A stretch of 64,000 bases of DNA from Macrolepiota albuminosa (GCA_027475525.1 JAMWFC010000115.1:310001-374000); one strand, 5' to 3'; counted from the first letter of the stretch, positions 10,047 to 23,028 are shown. Notes: generated by a model not told the origin, from the letters alone. Made by a program: numbers and translations.

Positions 10047-12563
10047 TTAGTAATAATGAGCCCCCATCTCATCTGTATGAGAGAGGGAAGGGGATCAAGG
10101 ATGAGGAACAGTCAATGACGCGTGCGTGTGGCATTGTGTGTACTTACTCTGTATGGTCGATCCATCTATCTCCAGCTGACTAGATTTCAGTTCTTCATAG
10201 AATTATGTATTTATTGATGATGGGGCTAACCCGGAGAAATGAACCGGTGATTATCGATGATCAATGGCATTATGGTGTTTGGATGAGAATACGTGCCTCG
10301 CCCACATGTGGATACAAGTGGCGTAATTCACTCAAGAGTTCTATGTAGGTTTTCTGAGCGGGCCGCACTGTTAAGATTTCCACATGATTTGGATTTCGAA
10401 TTACTACCTTTTCACCTGGGTATGTTTAATCAACTTGAACCTTAACAACTTCTCGGAGAATTAACACAGATATATGCCGATCTCGCTCACTCATCTACCC
10501 GCTTATGCACTTACGTCCTTAAAGTTACTCCCATGGGCGTAGACCCAGGTGTGTTCCTAGCATCCTGGACACTGCCCAATGATGAGTTCCGATTGGAATA
10601 AATCAGGCTGTGTTCTGTGTTATTCAAGGAAGAACCCGATGTCACAGTTAAATGGATACCTACATGACTAGTCGGACATATCTATGTATGTGGGTGCGAG
10701 GAAAGAAAGGAATTTTCGATACAACGAGTAGTTGTACTCCACATGACGCATTCATGATCAACCGGCGGCACACTAACATTTAGACAGTGACAGCTGAATT
10801 AACGCGCACTTGTCACGTCGCGGAATGTTACTAGATGGAACTCGGGGGGAGGTGCGTGTGTCGGGCCTCCGGCAGGGTATCTTGACCTCCCACTTCTGAT
10901 TCTGATGTTACAATGACATACACACATTACATACCTCTGTCCTAAAAGCGACTAACTCGGATTTTCTCAAAGTCTAGGCTTCACTAGGCCCAAGATATCT
11001 CTTCCAGATACCTGATAACCCCGTCAGAAGGACAGGCAGTGTGTGCCTTCGATGTTAACGTGCGCCTGGGCCGGCGGTTTGAAGTTTTTTCCCCTTGATT
11101 GACGGCAACCACGCGCAGGAACAAAGTCATGAGTAGACATGTACGTATACGCATCCAGTGTGCCTGTAAGTATTTACGCCTGTGGTCGGTTCGCTCCCTA
11201 AGAGAGAGAGAGATAGAGAGAGAGAAATAACTCGAAACATTTTCCATTATTGCACGTCATCGGCTGAAGTCGGCGACGATATCAATGACAGAGTCCCATG
11301 TCATATGTGTGATGCATAGTTTTCTGGATTCTGGATTCTATAAACGTCATTGCAATTGTAGATCGACACAAGATGTAGATGTGAATGACCTTCGAAATCG
11401 GAATGTCGGGAAGGGGACATAACCTTTTCGGGAACATGTGAACAGGCCCAGGAACCGATCGTTAGAGCATCTGGAGTGTGGACGACAAGACATACTATCA
11501 CGTGTTATGGCTTTCAAAAGGGTTGGGAGTTTCAAAATCCAGAATACTAAGAGATCGTGGACATGGAGCCACTGATCTTTCAAGCGATATATTAGTTCAA
11601 TAGGAGTACAACATAGTTGACCACAAAAATGAAGGGATACACATCTATCTATGTTGCGATATAGTCAACAAGAATAGAAAATGGAGAAAATTGTATTCAA
11701 AGGGTTCCGGAATTAAGTGTCAGTGAGCAAATCAGTACCAAAGTCTCCAAGAGTCTTATAGACCTCTCAGAGAAGTAATCTTCACGATTTTAGAACATCC
11801 TGACGTGTGAGGCATGAGATACAAGAAACAAGGTATTTGAGCGTGACTTACCGTGTGCTCAATTGCCGTAGCGGAGTTGAAATTTCCCCTATGAGTCAGC
11901 GTTATGATGTGTGACAAAAGTTTTGAAACTCCCAACTTTTGGGACACGCCCTACCGGCATCGTCCCGACACAACAACACGTCCACCATTCTCAAATCTGG
12001 TCTGGGAGTGTCTTGTTCGAAATTTATCGCACCGACTACAGAAGTCCGATTGAAATAGAGTATTGTCGATGTCTCTTAATTTACAAATTGGTAAAATTTT
12101 TGAAACTCCCAACCAACGATAGTATGTAGAAATAGAGTATTGTCGATGTCTCTTAATTTACAAATTGGTAAAATTTTTGAAACTCCCAACCAACGATAGT
12201 ATGTATCTGTAGACAAAAATGCAGTTTTTTTCAGGATAGTTACATGCGTTCTTGATTCGAGAAGTCAAAAAGTCTGCAAAAGAATTCGAAGAAGGAAAAA
12301 CGCCGCGGTGTATGGTGGAGCTAGTCTTGAGAATGATACAAACCCAATCAGGCGCTGAAAAGCTTTTTAACTCGGTAGACATGTCTAGTCTGCACCATGT
12401 AGTGGGTATGTCTATTCCGAAGCACTAGAGAATTAGTATGCGCCAATACATTGAACAACTCCGTTGAAGGTAAGACTCGGCTCCTAGAAGTCTCAATACA
12501 GGTGAAAGTGACACAAGCGCGCTTGTATTTCCAGAAAACGTTCCAACACACTCCCAACGAAAC
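10047..12563. other. 2.5-kb intergenic region
   Basis: No gene is supportable. It holds a GA-rich simple repeat (about 11201-11227), the 77-bp duplication at 12052-12205, and a 16-bp inverted repeat pair, GTTGGGAGTTTCAAAA at 11522-11537 and its complement at 11921-11936, with further copies of the complement inside the duplication. Confidence 0.6.
12052..12205. repeat. Exact 77-bp tandem duplication no. 3
   Basis: 12052-12128 and 12129-12205 are identical and adjacent, with mismatches just outside. It is intergenic. Confidence 0.98.
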
Positions 12564-14004
12564 TCACGCTGTCTTTCTTTTCAGTGCTTTCCACGGCTTG
12601 CGTAAACCCCTCTTTTCGATCAGATTTGCGGGCATACAATAAACCGGGTCTAGGTCCTGGAGGCCTGGATAACCAAGTAGAGAAAGTCCTGCCCAAAGCT
12701 ATGTCAGGAGAAAGACGAGAGTAAGCGAGAGGAATACACACCCGCAACGCCGAACAGCGTGTGGAAGACGTCTGCCATGTCACCTGGTCGATCTGCAATG
12801 CCACCTGCTTCAAGGTCCTGCGTAAAAGTGTTCAAGCGGGATGAAAGAGGAAAAACAGGAAAGGTACCTGTGCGGAGAGTATGAAGGCGGTGAGCTTGTC
12901 CGCGTCAATCCAAGGGATTTTGTCGAGAATCGCCATGGCGGAGAGAACCCAGAAGCTGTAGCATACCTGACCACAAAAATGACAAAAAATATCATAAGAC
13001 ACATTGACTTTTCGGAGGAAAGATTTGAAGGACACAGAAGCGGCGAGAAAAAAACGTACATCTTCCAACTTCTCTGGCCGACCATTCAGCCCCCCATTCG
13101 GTAGCTGCCGCTCACACAACCACCACCCAAGCGTCTCCTCATCAATCACATCGAGTCTATCCAAAATCGCGAGCGCTGCTACACACACAAAAACTATATC
13201 CGGTGAACAGAATCAATACTACGTCTTGAAAAGAGAGATAACACACCACCTTGCGCTGCATGACTCTCTGCCCCAATCACGCTCCCAAACCCACCATCGA
13301 AATTCCTACACCTCACGATATAATTTACCGTCCGTTCTTTTGCTTCGCCATTGAGGAGATGGAGCTGTCCGAGGAGGGAGAGGGCGCTGACGGCGCAATA
13401 AAGGAAGCGGGTGTCGATTTCACCGAAGGAGTCACCTGCGAATACACCGGATGGTTGATGAAGGGAGAGTATGACTGATCATAGGTTAGTTAACAGGGGG
13501 AAACCCCGGACAGGCATACTTACATTTGACAACGCGGGGAATATCGATACGGTCTAGGGCATCGTGCATAAGAAGAATCTGGATGGCGCTGAGTGTAGAA
13601 TGGAGGTGCGCATCGTGGTCTGGGTGTGCACCAAATGCGCCTGTAGGGCCGTCGTGTCAGGATATGTCTAGTGCGTAGAGAACAGAAAACGAAGAAAGAA
13701 GATAAGTCAAAAGCGCAGACCTGCCTCATCATCCCAACAGCTCATCACGAAGTCAATCGTTTCCTCCCTAGGCAGCGCTTCCTTCTGTCCCATAACACAA
13801 AGTGCTGTCAGGCCCCAATAGACCGCGTTGATGCGCAGATGTGCTGTCAGGTGGTACGCAAGGTCATCCTTGTTCTATTCAGCCATACATGAACTTGTTG
13901 ATAATGATAAGAGACGGCGTAAAACGTACATCGCCAAGGGCTTTGATGTACGCGACGTGAAGAGGGATTGCGAGCTGTGATGAGGATGAAGTGCTGGTGG
14001 TCAT
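12564..14004 (-). CDS. bet2: Rab geranylgeranyltransferase (GGTase II) beta subunit
   Basis: Eight exons on the minus strand (13930-14004, 13721-13868, 13524-13640, 13250-13474, 13060-13178, 12868-12966, 12742-12817, 12564-12688) encode 327 aa, the usual length of Bet2/RabGGTB. With the alpha subunit and Rab escort protein it attaches geranylgeranyl groups to C-terminal cysteines of Rab GTPases in the cytosol. The prenyltransferase repeats are clear ([36 protein letters not shown]). The zinc ligands Asp228, Cys230 and His280 (DVFHTLFG) are kept. The start was chosen because this ATG gives a Ser-rich N-terminus joined in frame to the conserved [10 protein letters not shown]. All introns are 49-93 bp. 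The gene appears intact. Confidence 0.95.
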
Positions 14005-14374
14005 GGTTGCGCAGCACAGATAAGATGAATGGTCGACGACCGGTCCCAATAGTTCATCGATCAGACCTCCGAAACCATAGACCACGATTATTGTATGCAG
14101 AACTCAGAAGCGCGGTTTATAGATAAGGGTACATAGAAAAATCCGATACGTATGGACCCGGTTAGTCTTACCATAAGAAAACACACCAAAGGAACCTCGT
14201 CTGATAAAACACAGAATGATCTAATGCGAGTCAATCATTTGGATGCATGATGCCCTGGTGATATTCACAAGGATGCTTAATGTACTCAACATGCTCGAAC
14301 AACGATCCAAAAGAAATAACTAACGAATTTCTCCTGAACAAAATACACAAGTCTTGGGCAGTACGTGACGTGAC

Positions 14375-14520
14375 GTCTTTGTACTGTTGGCCGTACATAA
14401 GTTGTTGATACTGCTGAAAGCGACATGAAGCAAAAGTACCAATGGCATTGGTATATAGACGTGGAGATATTGCGAGTTGTGACGAAGAGGATGAAGAGCT
14501 TGCCATTTGCGATACTAACA
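14375..14520 (-). pseudogene. Decayed partial copy of the bet2 5' end
   Basis: On the minus strand, a Ser-run peptide ([13 protein letters not shown]) and the downstream nucleotides up to about 14375 resemble bet2 exon 1 ([12 protein letters not shown]), its first intron (TATCAACAA-TTATGTA region) and the start of exon 2. It lies about 400 bp upstream of the real start and has no continuation, so it is a truncated duplicate rather than an alternative first exon. Confidence 0.5.
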
Positions 14521-14706
14521 TTCGCAGCATGTTTGTCTGCTCAATTTCCATCCGCAGAAGGAAATACGAGGCGTCCTACATCGAACCCTCCGTATTACAA
14601 GAGTTTAGCAAAATACAAAGATCAAAAGCTGTCCTACGACGTATAGAAGTTTAGTTCGGGATACAGAAGTACGGAACATAATTACCAGACCATATGAAAA
14701 GGGGAC

Positions 14707-15548
14707 CTAACTCATGACCCAAACCCTGACGGCCTTTGAGCCTCCAACGTCAGGATGCAGTAACACTGCAGAAAGCCAAGATTGAAGGAGTCGTCTTCGT
14801 CTGTCGAGGAAAGCTGGTCGATAACGCGATAGCGGGGATTTCGGAGGAAGAGCGGGAACAAAATGTCGTTGGGATCGCTAAAGTGTGTTTTTAATGTTGG
14901 ACTTGTGTTGAAGACCATATGTACTGGGTGTTGCCTACCGGTAGTGTACGCCTCAAAACAGTCTCTAGTTCGTCGAAGTCACTGTATCGTTTGTGTGCAT
15001 GTATAATAGTTCCCTTTATATCAGACTTGCCTTGAGCATCACCGACAGATGAGCAGATGGTGGGCGAACTGACCTCTTTAGTCCGAATCGCACAGTCATA
15101 AACTATTCAAGCTCGAACCTTGTGAAGACGTCATTGAACGGTAAGGCTCACCGATGTACCCCCGCTCCGGCTTATCCCCTACATTCGTCCATCCATTGAT
15201 CCTCACATCCTGCGCAAATGCCAAACTTTTCCCAGAGCCCGTGTTATCATCTAACCAGATGTCTTTTGAAAACACCGACGGAGGTCCCTGAAAGTCTAAT
15301 GAACCTGGTGCGCTAACTACCGAACGCTTGTCAGATTCCTGATCCTAGTAGCATCACAAAGCATTCGTTTGACGAAAGGTACATTGGTAAGAAATGAAGT
15401 AGCGTACCTTTATAAGCTCATCATAGAGGCGCGACTCCTCTTCTACGTCAATTGTATTCGGTATTATCTCAAGCAACGAGCTGGTGTTTGCAAATGGATG
15501 CAGTAGTTGCGAAGGAGGCGGTGAAGTGGGGGCGATGAAAGTACCCAT
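14707..15548 (-). CDS. PX-domain protein, Ypt35-like (endosomal)
   Basis: Five exons (15408-15548, 15152-15344, 15074-15102, 14939-15013, 14707-14877) encode 202 aa; all phases close and it ends VWVMS. An N-terminal low-complexity region (about 1-45) precedes a PX phosphoinositide-binding domain from about 85 to 200: the strand INGWTNVGDK, the PI3P-binding HKRYSDFDELE with its Arg-Tyr pair, the PPKSP loop, and SRYRPAFLDRRRRLLQSWL. This order and the small size match fungal Ypt35, a PX protein of endosome/vacuole contact sites. The assignment to that orthologue group rather than another small PX protein is inference. The bet2 gene lies downstream in the same direction. Confidence 0.87.
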
Positions 15549-16076
15549 GTTACAGTCTCGAGTGAAATATTGCAATTGCAGTAGACATTGAAAACAACAA
15601 TTGTAAGCAAGGAAGAGTCCTCTCAGAATCAATCCGGCGGCGGTTTTTGCCGGATAGGAGTGACAATCGGCTAATATTTCAAACCCAGAAGTAAGTTTGT
15701 CAGAAGCCTATAAATTTGTACAGTACATTATCTAGTGATGCATGGAACTTAGCTAGGACCATGTCAGTCTCACTATATAAGGCTGTTCTATGCATTACAA
15801 TGGAGATGAATATTTTTCAGAGGTATTCGGGGTTGCACCAGGGAAAATTACATGTCCAGATGACTTCTGATCCTATGATGCTGTATAGTTACATTTGCAC
15901 ATGTAAGCCAGGCTTTCACTCCCTCTGTAGGACAACCTCTCTGGCTAGAACTTGCTTAACGGAGCATGCTTACTTTCAAAAGGCAGTATACTATATCTGT
16001 AGCTTGCAAAGATTTTACAGCATGGTGGGCAAATGACCTGAATGGATTGGCTGATGCAGTGCAAGGCAATTCTGGA

Positions 16077-16276
16077 CACTGCTTATACCGGAAAGTGTTT
16101 CCAGTGGAAAAAGTATAAAAGAAAGCTGTTATGCCATTTCTGATGTATTAGTTTTCCACAAAAAAGTCATTCAATAAGGAAAGTGCCTTTTCTTTTGAAA
16201 ATTGGCACATTGAAGATTGCACGACAGCTTTCTTTTCTACTTTTTTCCAATGGAACATAATCTGGTGCCAGCAGTG
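16077..16276. mobile_element. Short CACTA-like MITE, 200 bp
   Basis: It begins CACTGC at 16077 and ends GCAGTG at 16276. The inner arms (GGAAAGTGTTTCCAGTGG on the left; CCAATGG with TTTCTTTTCTACTTTT on the right) are inverted and related to the TIRs of the element at 5669-6048. No clear target-site duplication is seen and it is non-coding. Confidence 0.55.
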
Positions 16277-17072
16277 GAGGTGTCTATTACCTTAATGAGA
16301 GATAAAATACATAATAAGTAAATAACTAATATATATATATATACATATATACTGGCTCAAAAACAAAAACTTGCCCATCAATAAATTAAATAAAATATTC
16401 AAGCATTGGAGCAGTTTTTAGAGCCTGCATCCTCTAACCCACCCAAAGATCTTTGCACTAAGTCTCTGGAGACCCTTGCTCCTTCACTGGAACTTCAGAT
16501 CACCTCTTCTTGATCCTGTAGGTTTAAAACTGCTGCTGAAGCCACTGAGTTTACCTAGAAGGGACTTATTTACTGTTGGAAGCCCTTGTTGTCAGTAGAA
16601 CCTGACAAAATCCAATTCTATCCTTGAGTAAGAAAAAAAATCTAATTAAGAGGTGGTTTTGTGTAGTCTACAACCTTTTGAAGCTTGAAAGAGACAATAG
16701 TTAGTGACTGACTAGTTAGAAATGAGTATAACTTACAATTTCATTTGCCCAAACTTTGATACAATTCTGAGTTGAAATGAAAATGCTAACTTTTTGAATG
16801 ATAATAAAAGCATGTGATATCCAGATAGTTTTCACAACCTTCAGGCAGATATCAGTCTTAAGTTCATTGACAATTGGAGCAAATTGTTCATCTGAGCTAG
16901 CTGTCAAACCTGCATGTGTAGACAAATACAAGAATATGTCCCTGAGATAGTCATGATATAGTCTGTGAATGACTGTATTACCTGTAGACAAGTATAAGAA
17001 TATATCTACAGGGCTTATAAGTATTGTATGGTAACTGGTTAGGTAATTGATGTACCCCTCAGATAGTCACAA

Positions 17073-17591
17073 TGTAAAGGCAACCTCTGGAGGCTGTGGC
17101 TCAGTCACACAGCTGGCAGAGGGAGATCCAAAGTGTATTAGAGTATATATTGACAATATCATAATAACTACTCATCTGGCAGAGGGAGATCCAAAGAGAA
17201 CAAGTCTAGGGATTTTCTATGCCAGGTTGGATGCTTCTGGGGCTTCTGAAGCATGGAAAACAACTGTACAGGACAACAAAACCTTAAAAACTCAAAAATC
17301 GCCTAAACAAACAACTGTGCAAACAAGGCAGGAAAACTCTGGACTTTGAAAGTCAGAAAGGCAAACTCTGGCTTATATAAGCAGTCTGGAAGCAGTGCTG
17401 AAGAGCCCACACTTATTTGAATGATAGCTAAAGAACCAGAGCACCTCAAAGGCTGAGAATAGTATTAACAGATAGTGTTGAGAGAATAGAAACAGCAAAA
17501 TAAGAGAATAATAGATGAAGTAAGGAAATAAATGAAAGGAGAGTGAAGGAATAGGGAATGAAAGAAAGAAGAAATGAGGAGTCCCCTGACA
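17073..17591 (+). mobile_element. LTR of a retrotransposon (solo, plus orientation)
   Basis: It starts TGTAAAGGCAACCTCTGG and ends CCCTGACA, with a TATA box (CTTATATAAGC) near 17374 and a purine-rich 3' part. It is the same LTR family as the two minus-strand copies at 22575-23028 and 24204-24661. The flanks CACAA and CATGA do not form a clean 5-bp duplication. No internal coding region is attached. Confidence 0.75.
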
Positions 17592-17889
17592 CATGACATA
17601 GTCCATGAATGACTGAGTGGTATAGTTGTATATGTAAGTATTTATACTCGAGAAAATTTTCCAAAAATAAATAACAAACAAAAGTGTTGTGCCATGGTAG
17701 TGCAATATAACAAATAAAATATAAGTAAAAGTAAATAAAATAAAAAGATAAAATAAAATATACTGAGTAGTACTGATTAGATGTCATACACTAACAGCAT
17801 GAATACAGTATTTGCTTTTAGCTGTAGAAATTAACTTATTTTCTTTCTCTACTTCATATTTCCTTTAATCTGATGTTCTTCCAATTCTG

Positions 17890-18720
17890 TATCACTCTTT
17901 GGCTTTTTCTTATGCTATTGACCATACTGACTGTTTGACTGATATACTATGCTATTAACTATATTCATTGACTTTTTGACTATTGGCCATACTAATCAAC
18001 TCTTTGACTTATTTTTTATGCTATTGACCATACTAATTGTTTGACTTATTTCTTATGCCTATTGACTGTACTGACGGTTTGACTTATTTACTATGCTATT
18101 GATCATACTAATTGACTTTTTAACTATTGGCCATACTGATTGACTCTTTGACTTATTTTCTTATGTTATTGACTATACTAACTATTTGACTTATTTACTA
18201 TGCTATTGACTACACTAATTGTTATTGGCCATGGCTAACTAATTCATTCATTTAGTACTTATATTACCTTGGTCAATAGTAAGTCTTTGACTTATTTTCT
18301 ATGCTATTGGCTATATTAACTAACTTTTTGACTTATTTTTTATGCTATTGACTATATTCTCATTTATTTAGTATTTAAATTACTTTAGTTAATAATAAGT
18401 CTTTGATTTATTTTCTTATGCTTTTGGCCATATTAACTCTTTGACTTATTTTCTATGCTATTGACTATACTAACTAATTCATTTATTTAGTACTTACATT
18501 ACCTTGGTCAATACTAAGTCTCTAACTTATTTACTCTCTGTAGCTTTTTAGTAGACATCTGTTTTCATGCCTTGCATATTTATTGATACAATATAACTAA
18601 ATTTTCTAAATTCAAAAGCTCAAGGTAATTGATTTACTTTAGTTAATAGTAAGTCTTTAACTTATTTTTTATGTTATTTCAATACTAACTAATTTATTCA
18701 GTACTTGTATTGCTTTAAAC
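17890..18720. repeat. Degenerate minisatellite, unit about 35 bp
   Basis: Runs of TTGACTTATTT followed by TATGCTATTGAC and TATACTAAC recur in the same order many times with length variants. The array is imperfect and non-coding, inside the AT-rich block. Confidence 0.75.
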
Positions 18721-21189
18721 TATAGTGAGTTCAATATAAGGCAACTGATGATAATACAAGTTGACTTATTCAAGGCAATTTCTATATACAGGTTCTACAT
18801 AAGTAAGTAGATAGTTAACATGCTGAAGTTCATAGCTACTTCCTTAATATTTCAAGTTTTATTGTAACTAAAGGCTATAGTCACCATGCTCCAAATTTAA
18901 AGTTTGATTTTTAATATAAGTCAATTGAAATCCTTAATAAATTCTCACTCTTATTTACTGAACATAATTCAGCAGATGGTCTCAACATGTTTTTGACACA
19001 TAAAATCTGAGCATCAACATATTTCTAATACATGGAATCTAAGCAGTAAGTCTATTCTATTAATTGTGTTTAATCTTAGCAAAAAACCTTTTATAACAGG
19101 CAACAAACTAGACTAGTATTAGACCAGCTTTCAGCTACTATATCCAGCTCACACAACCATAATCTCACAGAGAATAATTGGCATGTTATCAAAGGTAAGA
19201 TTATAAGGCCATTTACATCTGAGTTAGTCTTTTTTATGATTTTATGCAGTTAAGAAGGACAATTCTTGACTTGTTGCTGCCTCTAAAAGATTATTATGAA
19301 CAACTTGTAGATTTGAACAAAGCAATGCATGTTATCTTGTACATAATCATGGAATTCATCTCAGATACATTGACTCAATAGTAGCTACTAAGTAATACAA
19401 TAACTTTCAATAGTGCAAGCTCTTTTAAACATGCTTTGAGAGCAAGACTCAACAAAAAGCAGAACAACTCATGCTAAAACAACTTGATTTTGACTCTGCT
19501 GGTCATGCAGGACCAGGTATTATTTGCTACTATATTGCATTTTGCAAAAGTCAACATCTACTACATGTATTGATATGTGATACTATGATAAGAATCAACA
19601 ATGAGTTCCATGGTCTAACATGTAAGTAATAGCCTATTAACCTCTATCATTTGTAAGGAGCTCAGCTAATAGCTCTGAAATAAGTTTATAGAGAAAGTTT
19701 TGAAACAGTTCATAAAAGAATGCAATAGTTTCAAGTTACATAAAGATTTCAATAAGCCTGGTCTATTAGAAATGTCCTGAAACACAGCTTTCAAATTTCT
19801 AGAGCAATGAGGTGATGAGAACTGCCTTCTTTCAGTGAACATCAAATCAAAAAAAAAGATGAATAGTGATTAAATTCTTGCATTTGCAACTTCAGAGTTT
19901 ACAGAGTAGGCTGAAGCAGCTTATCAAACTTATCTGCAAAACTTTATAGTATTTAAGCTGTTGAATGTATTAATCTACTAGTAGATAAAGTTCCATCAAA
20001 TAGCCACCTGCAAGAATTGCTTGTTTTTCTTTCCATGTTTTGATGGTCAAGTCTGTTCTCAGTGTTATGCTTGCAAGCCTGGCCTTTCAGCAGCTAAACT
20101 GCAAGTGATTAATGTAAATACATTTGATTTATTTATATACTAATAACTTTACTATTTTAGAACAAACTTCAATATGCCAGGTGTGGAATAAAATAACTGC
20201 TGAACTTTGCAATGGTTGTATCACTTACTATTGTAGATCTTTCACTGAACAATAAGACATTATTAGCAGCTAACAGTAAGTATAGGCAAGAAATCAACTT
20301 CAACTTTTATGCAAAATTTTCATGCTTTCTGGTGTAGCCTGTTTACTTACTCAGAATGATTCTGATGTTTCTAACTTGTTGCTAAACTTTTCTAACTATG
20401 ATATACTACAAACTTGGCCTCAGCTATATTGTCTCAGGCAAAAATTCATTGTGCACATGCATCTGATACTAGATTTCATGCTGGGCCTCCTCATACAGTT
20501 CAGACAACTAGCTCAAGCAATAAATTCAACAATCTTTTTAGAGCTCACTAGATTACTCTTGAATGCCAGCAGAAGAAAAATAAAGCCAAGCTCTGTAAAG
20601 ATAAAGATATTACTATTATTGCTATTTTATGGCAGCATAATGAAGAATCCAAGCTTGTTGAGATATATTATATATTTTTGTATCTTCTAAAGAGTTGACA
20701 GAAATGTGGCAGATTCAGCTTGGTGTACATGTTTGTCAAACATTTGACAAGTGAAAGAAAACAAAAGCATGTTGAGATAACTTTCTTCAACAAGTGAAGA
20801 ATGACTATTATAGAACAAATGCCAAAGCTGATGAGCTAATATGGTGTGTACTACTATAGTTTATATATTTGAAGGAAACTATTTATTTTTAGCCAATGTT
20901 CAGATGATGATGATGATAATGATAATGATTCGATTTGTTTGATTTGATTTGTTTAGTTAGAGAGTTATTTTGTACATGGGAATAGTGTTCTAGCTTCCAC
21001 AGTATGTAAGAGTATGCTACTTATGGACATTCTGGTAGGTATTCTGGCCTGATGCTTTTTCAAGCATGCTGGTTACACTTTGTAGCTACTTTACTATAAT
21101 TTGATCCTACTCAAGCTCTTCATCAGAGTTTATACTACTTTGCATATGTAATCCCTTTCTATCTGCTGCTAATGTGCCATCTCAATGAT

Positions 21190-21815
21190 TGAACCTGTCT
21201 ACTTTCATCAATGCTTGCTGACAATGTGGCCAGGGCTCCACAACACTAACATCCTCCACACTTAGAGGCTATCTTTGGCTAAGTCCCCACCTCCCTCATG
21301 GGGGCCATAGAAGGGCCAGCAGGCCAGGAGATTCCACAGTCCATATGAGACCTAAGAACCCCAACTGACTTTTATCAAATCCTAACCAACAGTGTCACAC
21401 AGTACTTCAGCAACCTAGGCAGACAACCACTTAAGGTCTGGACTGCTTTGTCACCTAACTTTGCCCCTACCCAGGCTATGGCTTGCTTAGGTACAGTTTT
21501 CCCTCTCCCAAATCCTCTGCATTGGGGAATCCTCCCTTTTTCTGATTGGACACAAGTATGGTGGTTACATTGATTCATCAAGTCACATGCAAATTGGTCT
21601 CTCATATAATGGCCTGCACAACAAAGCCTCCCTAGTATTGCACATGAGGGTGGTGGCTTCCTGGCAGCTTTGAATAAGCCAGATACAGTGTCTAAAGTGT
21701 TTGCCACCAAAAGCTGCAGTACATAGGCAAGAGTTGAACTAACGACCTCACCATTCCCACTCAGGTACAAACCCTAAGGACATGATGGTGCCAGCTGAGC
21801 CACTATACCCCCTAG
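21190..21815 (-). mobile_element. tRNA-derived SINE-like element
   Basis: Read on the minus strand from 21815: a GGGGG start, A box TGGCTCAGCTGG (an excellent match to the tRNA A-box consensus) and, about 70 nt on, a B-box-like AGTTCAACTC. A body of several hundred bases follows. Head and spacing match the element ending at 5116. The 3' limit is uncertain. Confidence 0.55.
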
Positions 21816-22574
21816 CCAATGTTCAGAGAAAATATTGAGCTTTTTGCTGATTGTAGTGGGGCCAACAATAATTATTCTTCACTAAATCATTTTAACTGCA
21901 CCTTGCCTCTTTGCAAAATGTTTGAAGAGTTTCAAATGCAGAAACTTACAATAAATTCAAATATCAAAGCCTTTATCATCAAGATTTGTGTAGCAATCAC
22001 TGTGTCAAGTTCTAATTATACAATAAAGTATTCAGCTTTATATTATAAAATACTAATATAGTGATTGATATGTTTAGCAGTCTATTCAAGCTCTCTTGCA
22101 AGCTCAAGAAAGAAGAGCTTCAAGCATGGATGAGCTGACACCACTTCACTAGTACTTGCATCAAATTCTAAGAAGTTATTAGTTTCTCATTTTGTTACTT
22201 CTGAAACAAGTTGCTATGTATCTGATACTATTTATATGACTAGTTTGAGCACAAAGATAGTGACTTAAAAGTGCATTCAAACCTTGGAATCCAGCTATGC
22301 CACTACTACAATAGACTTGCAATTTATCTATGCAAAAAGACACATTCACTAAATCTATAGCTATTATTTTCAATGATGGTAAAATTGCTTTGACAACGTC
22401 TGAGAAGAAAAAAAGCATTGAAATTGCTACTGATTGGATGCATGTCAAGGCTTCTAAATAGAATAAGACATGTAATCCTATTGGCTATATTAGTTGTGGT
22501 GCTATTAAATGTGCTATATATGTAAGTAATCATATTCATTATCTACTACATATCTTATTAACATAATTTATAAG

Positions 22575-23028
22575 TGTCAGAGGACTCCTCATTTCTTCTC
22601 TCTTTCACTTTTTATTTCTTCATTCTTCTTTTATTCATTTCCTTATTTCTTTTGTCATTTTTTTACTTTACTGCTTCTATTCTTTCAACACTATCTACTA
22701 GTACTACTTCCAGCCTTTGAGGTGCTCTGGTTCTTTAGCTATCATTAAGACAAGTGTGGCTCCTTTAACACTGCATACAGACTGCTTATATAAGTTAGAG
22801 TTTGCTTTTCTGACTTCTAAAGTCTAGAGTTTTCTTGCTTTATTTGTACAATTATTTGTTTAGACAATTTTTGAGTTTTGAAGGTTTTATTGTCTTGTAC
22901 AGCTATTTTCTATGCTTCAGAGGCCCCAGAAGCATCAAACCTGGCATAGAATTCCTAGACTTGTTTCCTTTAGATCTCTCTCTGCCAGCTGTGTGACTAA
23001 GCCATAGCCTCCAGAGATTGCCCTTACA
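22575..23028 (-). mobile_element. Solo LTR with target-site duplication ATAAG
   Basis: This 454-bp segment is bounded by TG and CA and flanked by identical 5-bp repeats ATAAG (22570-22574 and 23029-23033). In element orientation it starts TGTAAGGGCAATCTCTGG and ends CTCTGACA, with a TATATAAG box. The LTR boundaries and duplication are exact, which identifies it as a solo LTR left by recombination. Confidence 0.88.

Noticed and set aside
10984..11247. Minus-strand 87-codon open frame
   Set aside because: It ends in translated GA-repeat (SLSISLSLRE), a sign of low-complexity DNA and not of a protein.
17373..17787. Two overlapping minus-strand open frames rich in Phe, Leu and Tyr
   Set aside because: They are translations of the purine-rich LTR 3' part and its flank on the opposite strand.
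17890..18720. CRISPR-like array
   Set aside because: Repeats are degenerate with no unique equal-length spacers, and this is a eukaryotic genome; it is a minisatellite.
20322..20690. 122-codon open frame in the AT-rich block
   Set aside because: No domain, no splice sites and the same composition as surrounding repeat DNA; probably a transposon relic at most.
21375..21770. 131-codon minus-strand open frame
   Set aside because: It lies inside the body of the SINE-like element, so the coding look is accidental.
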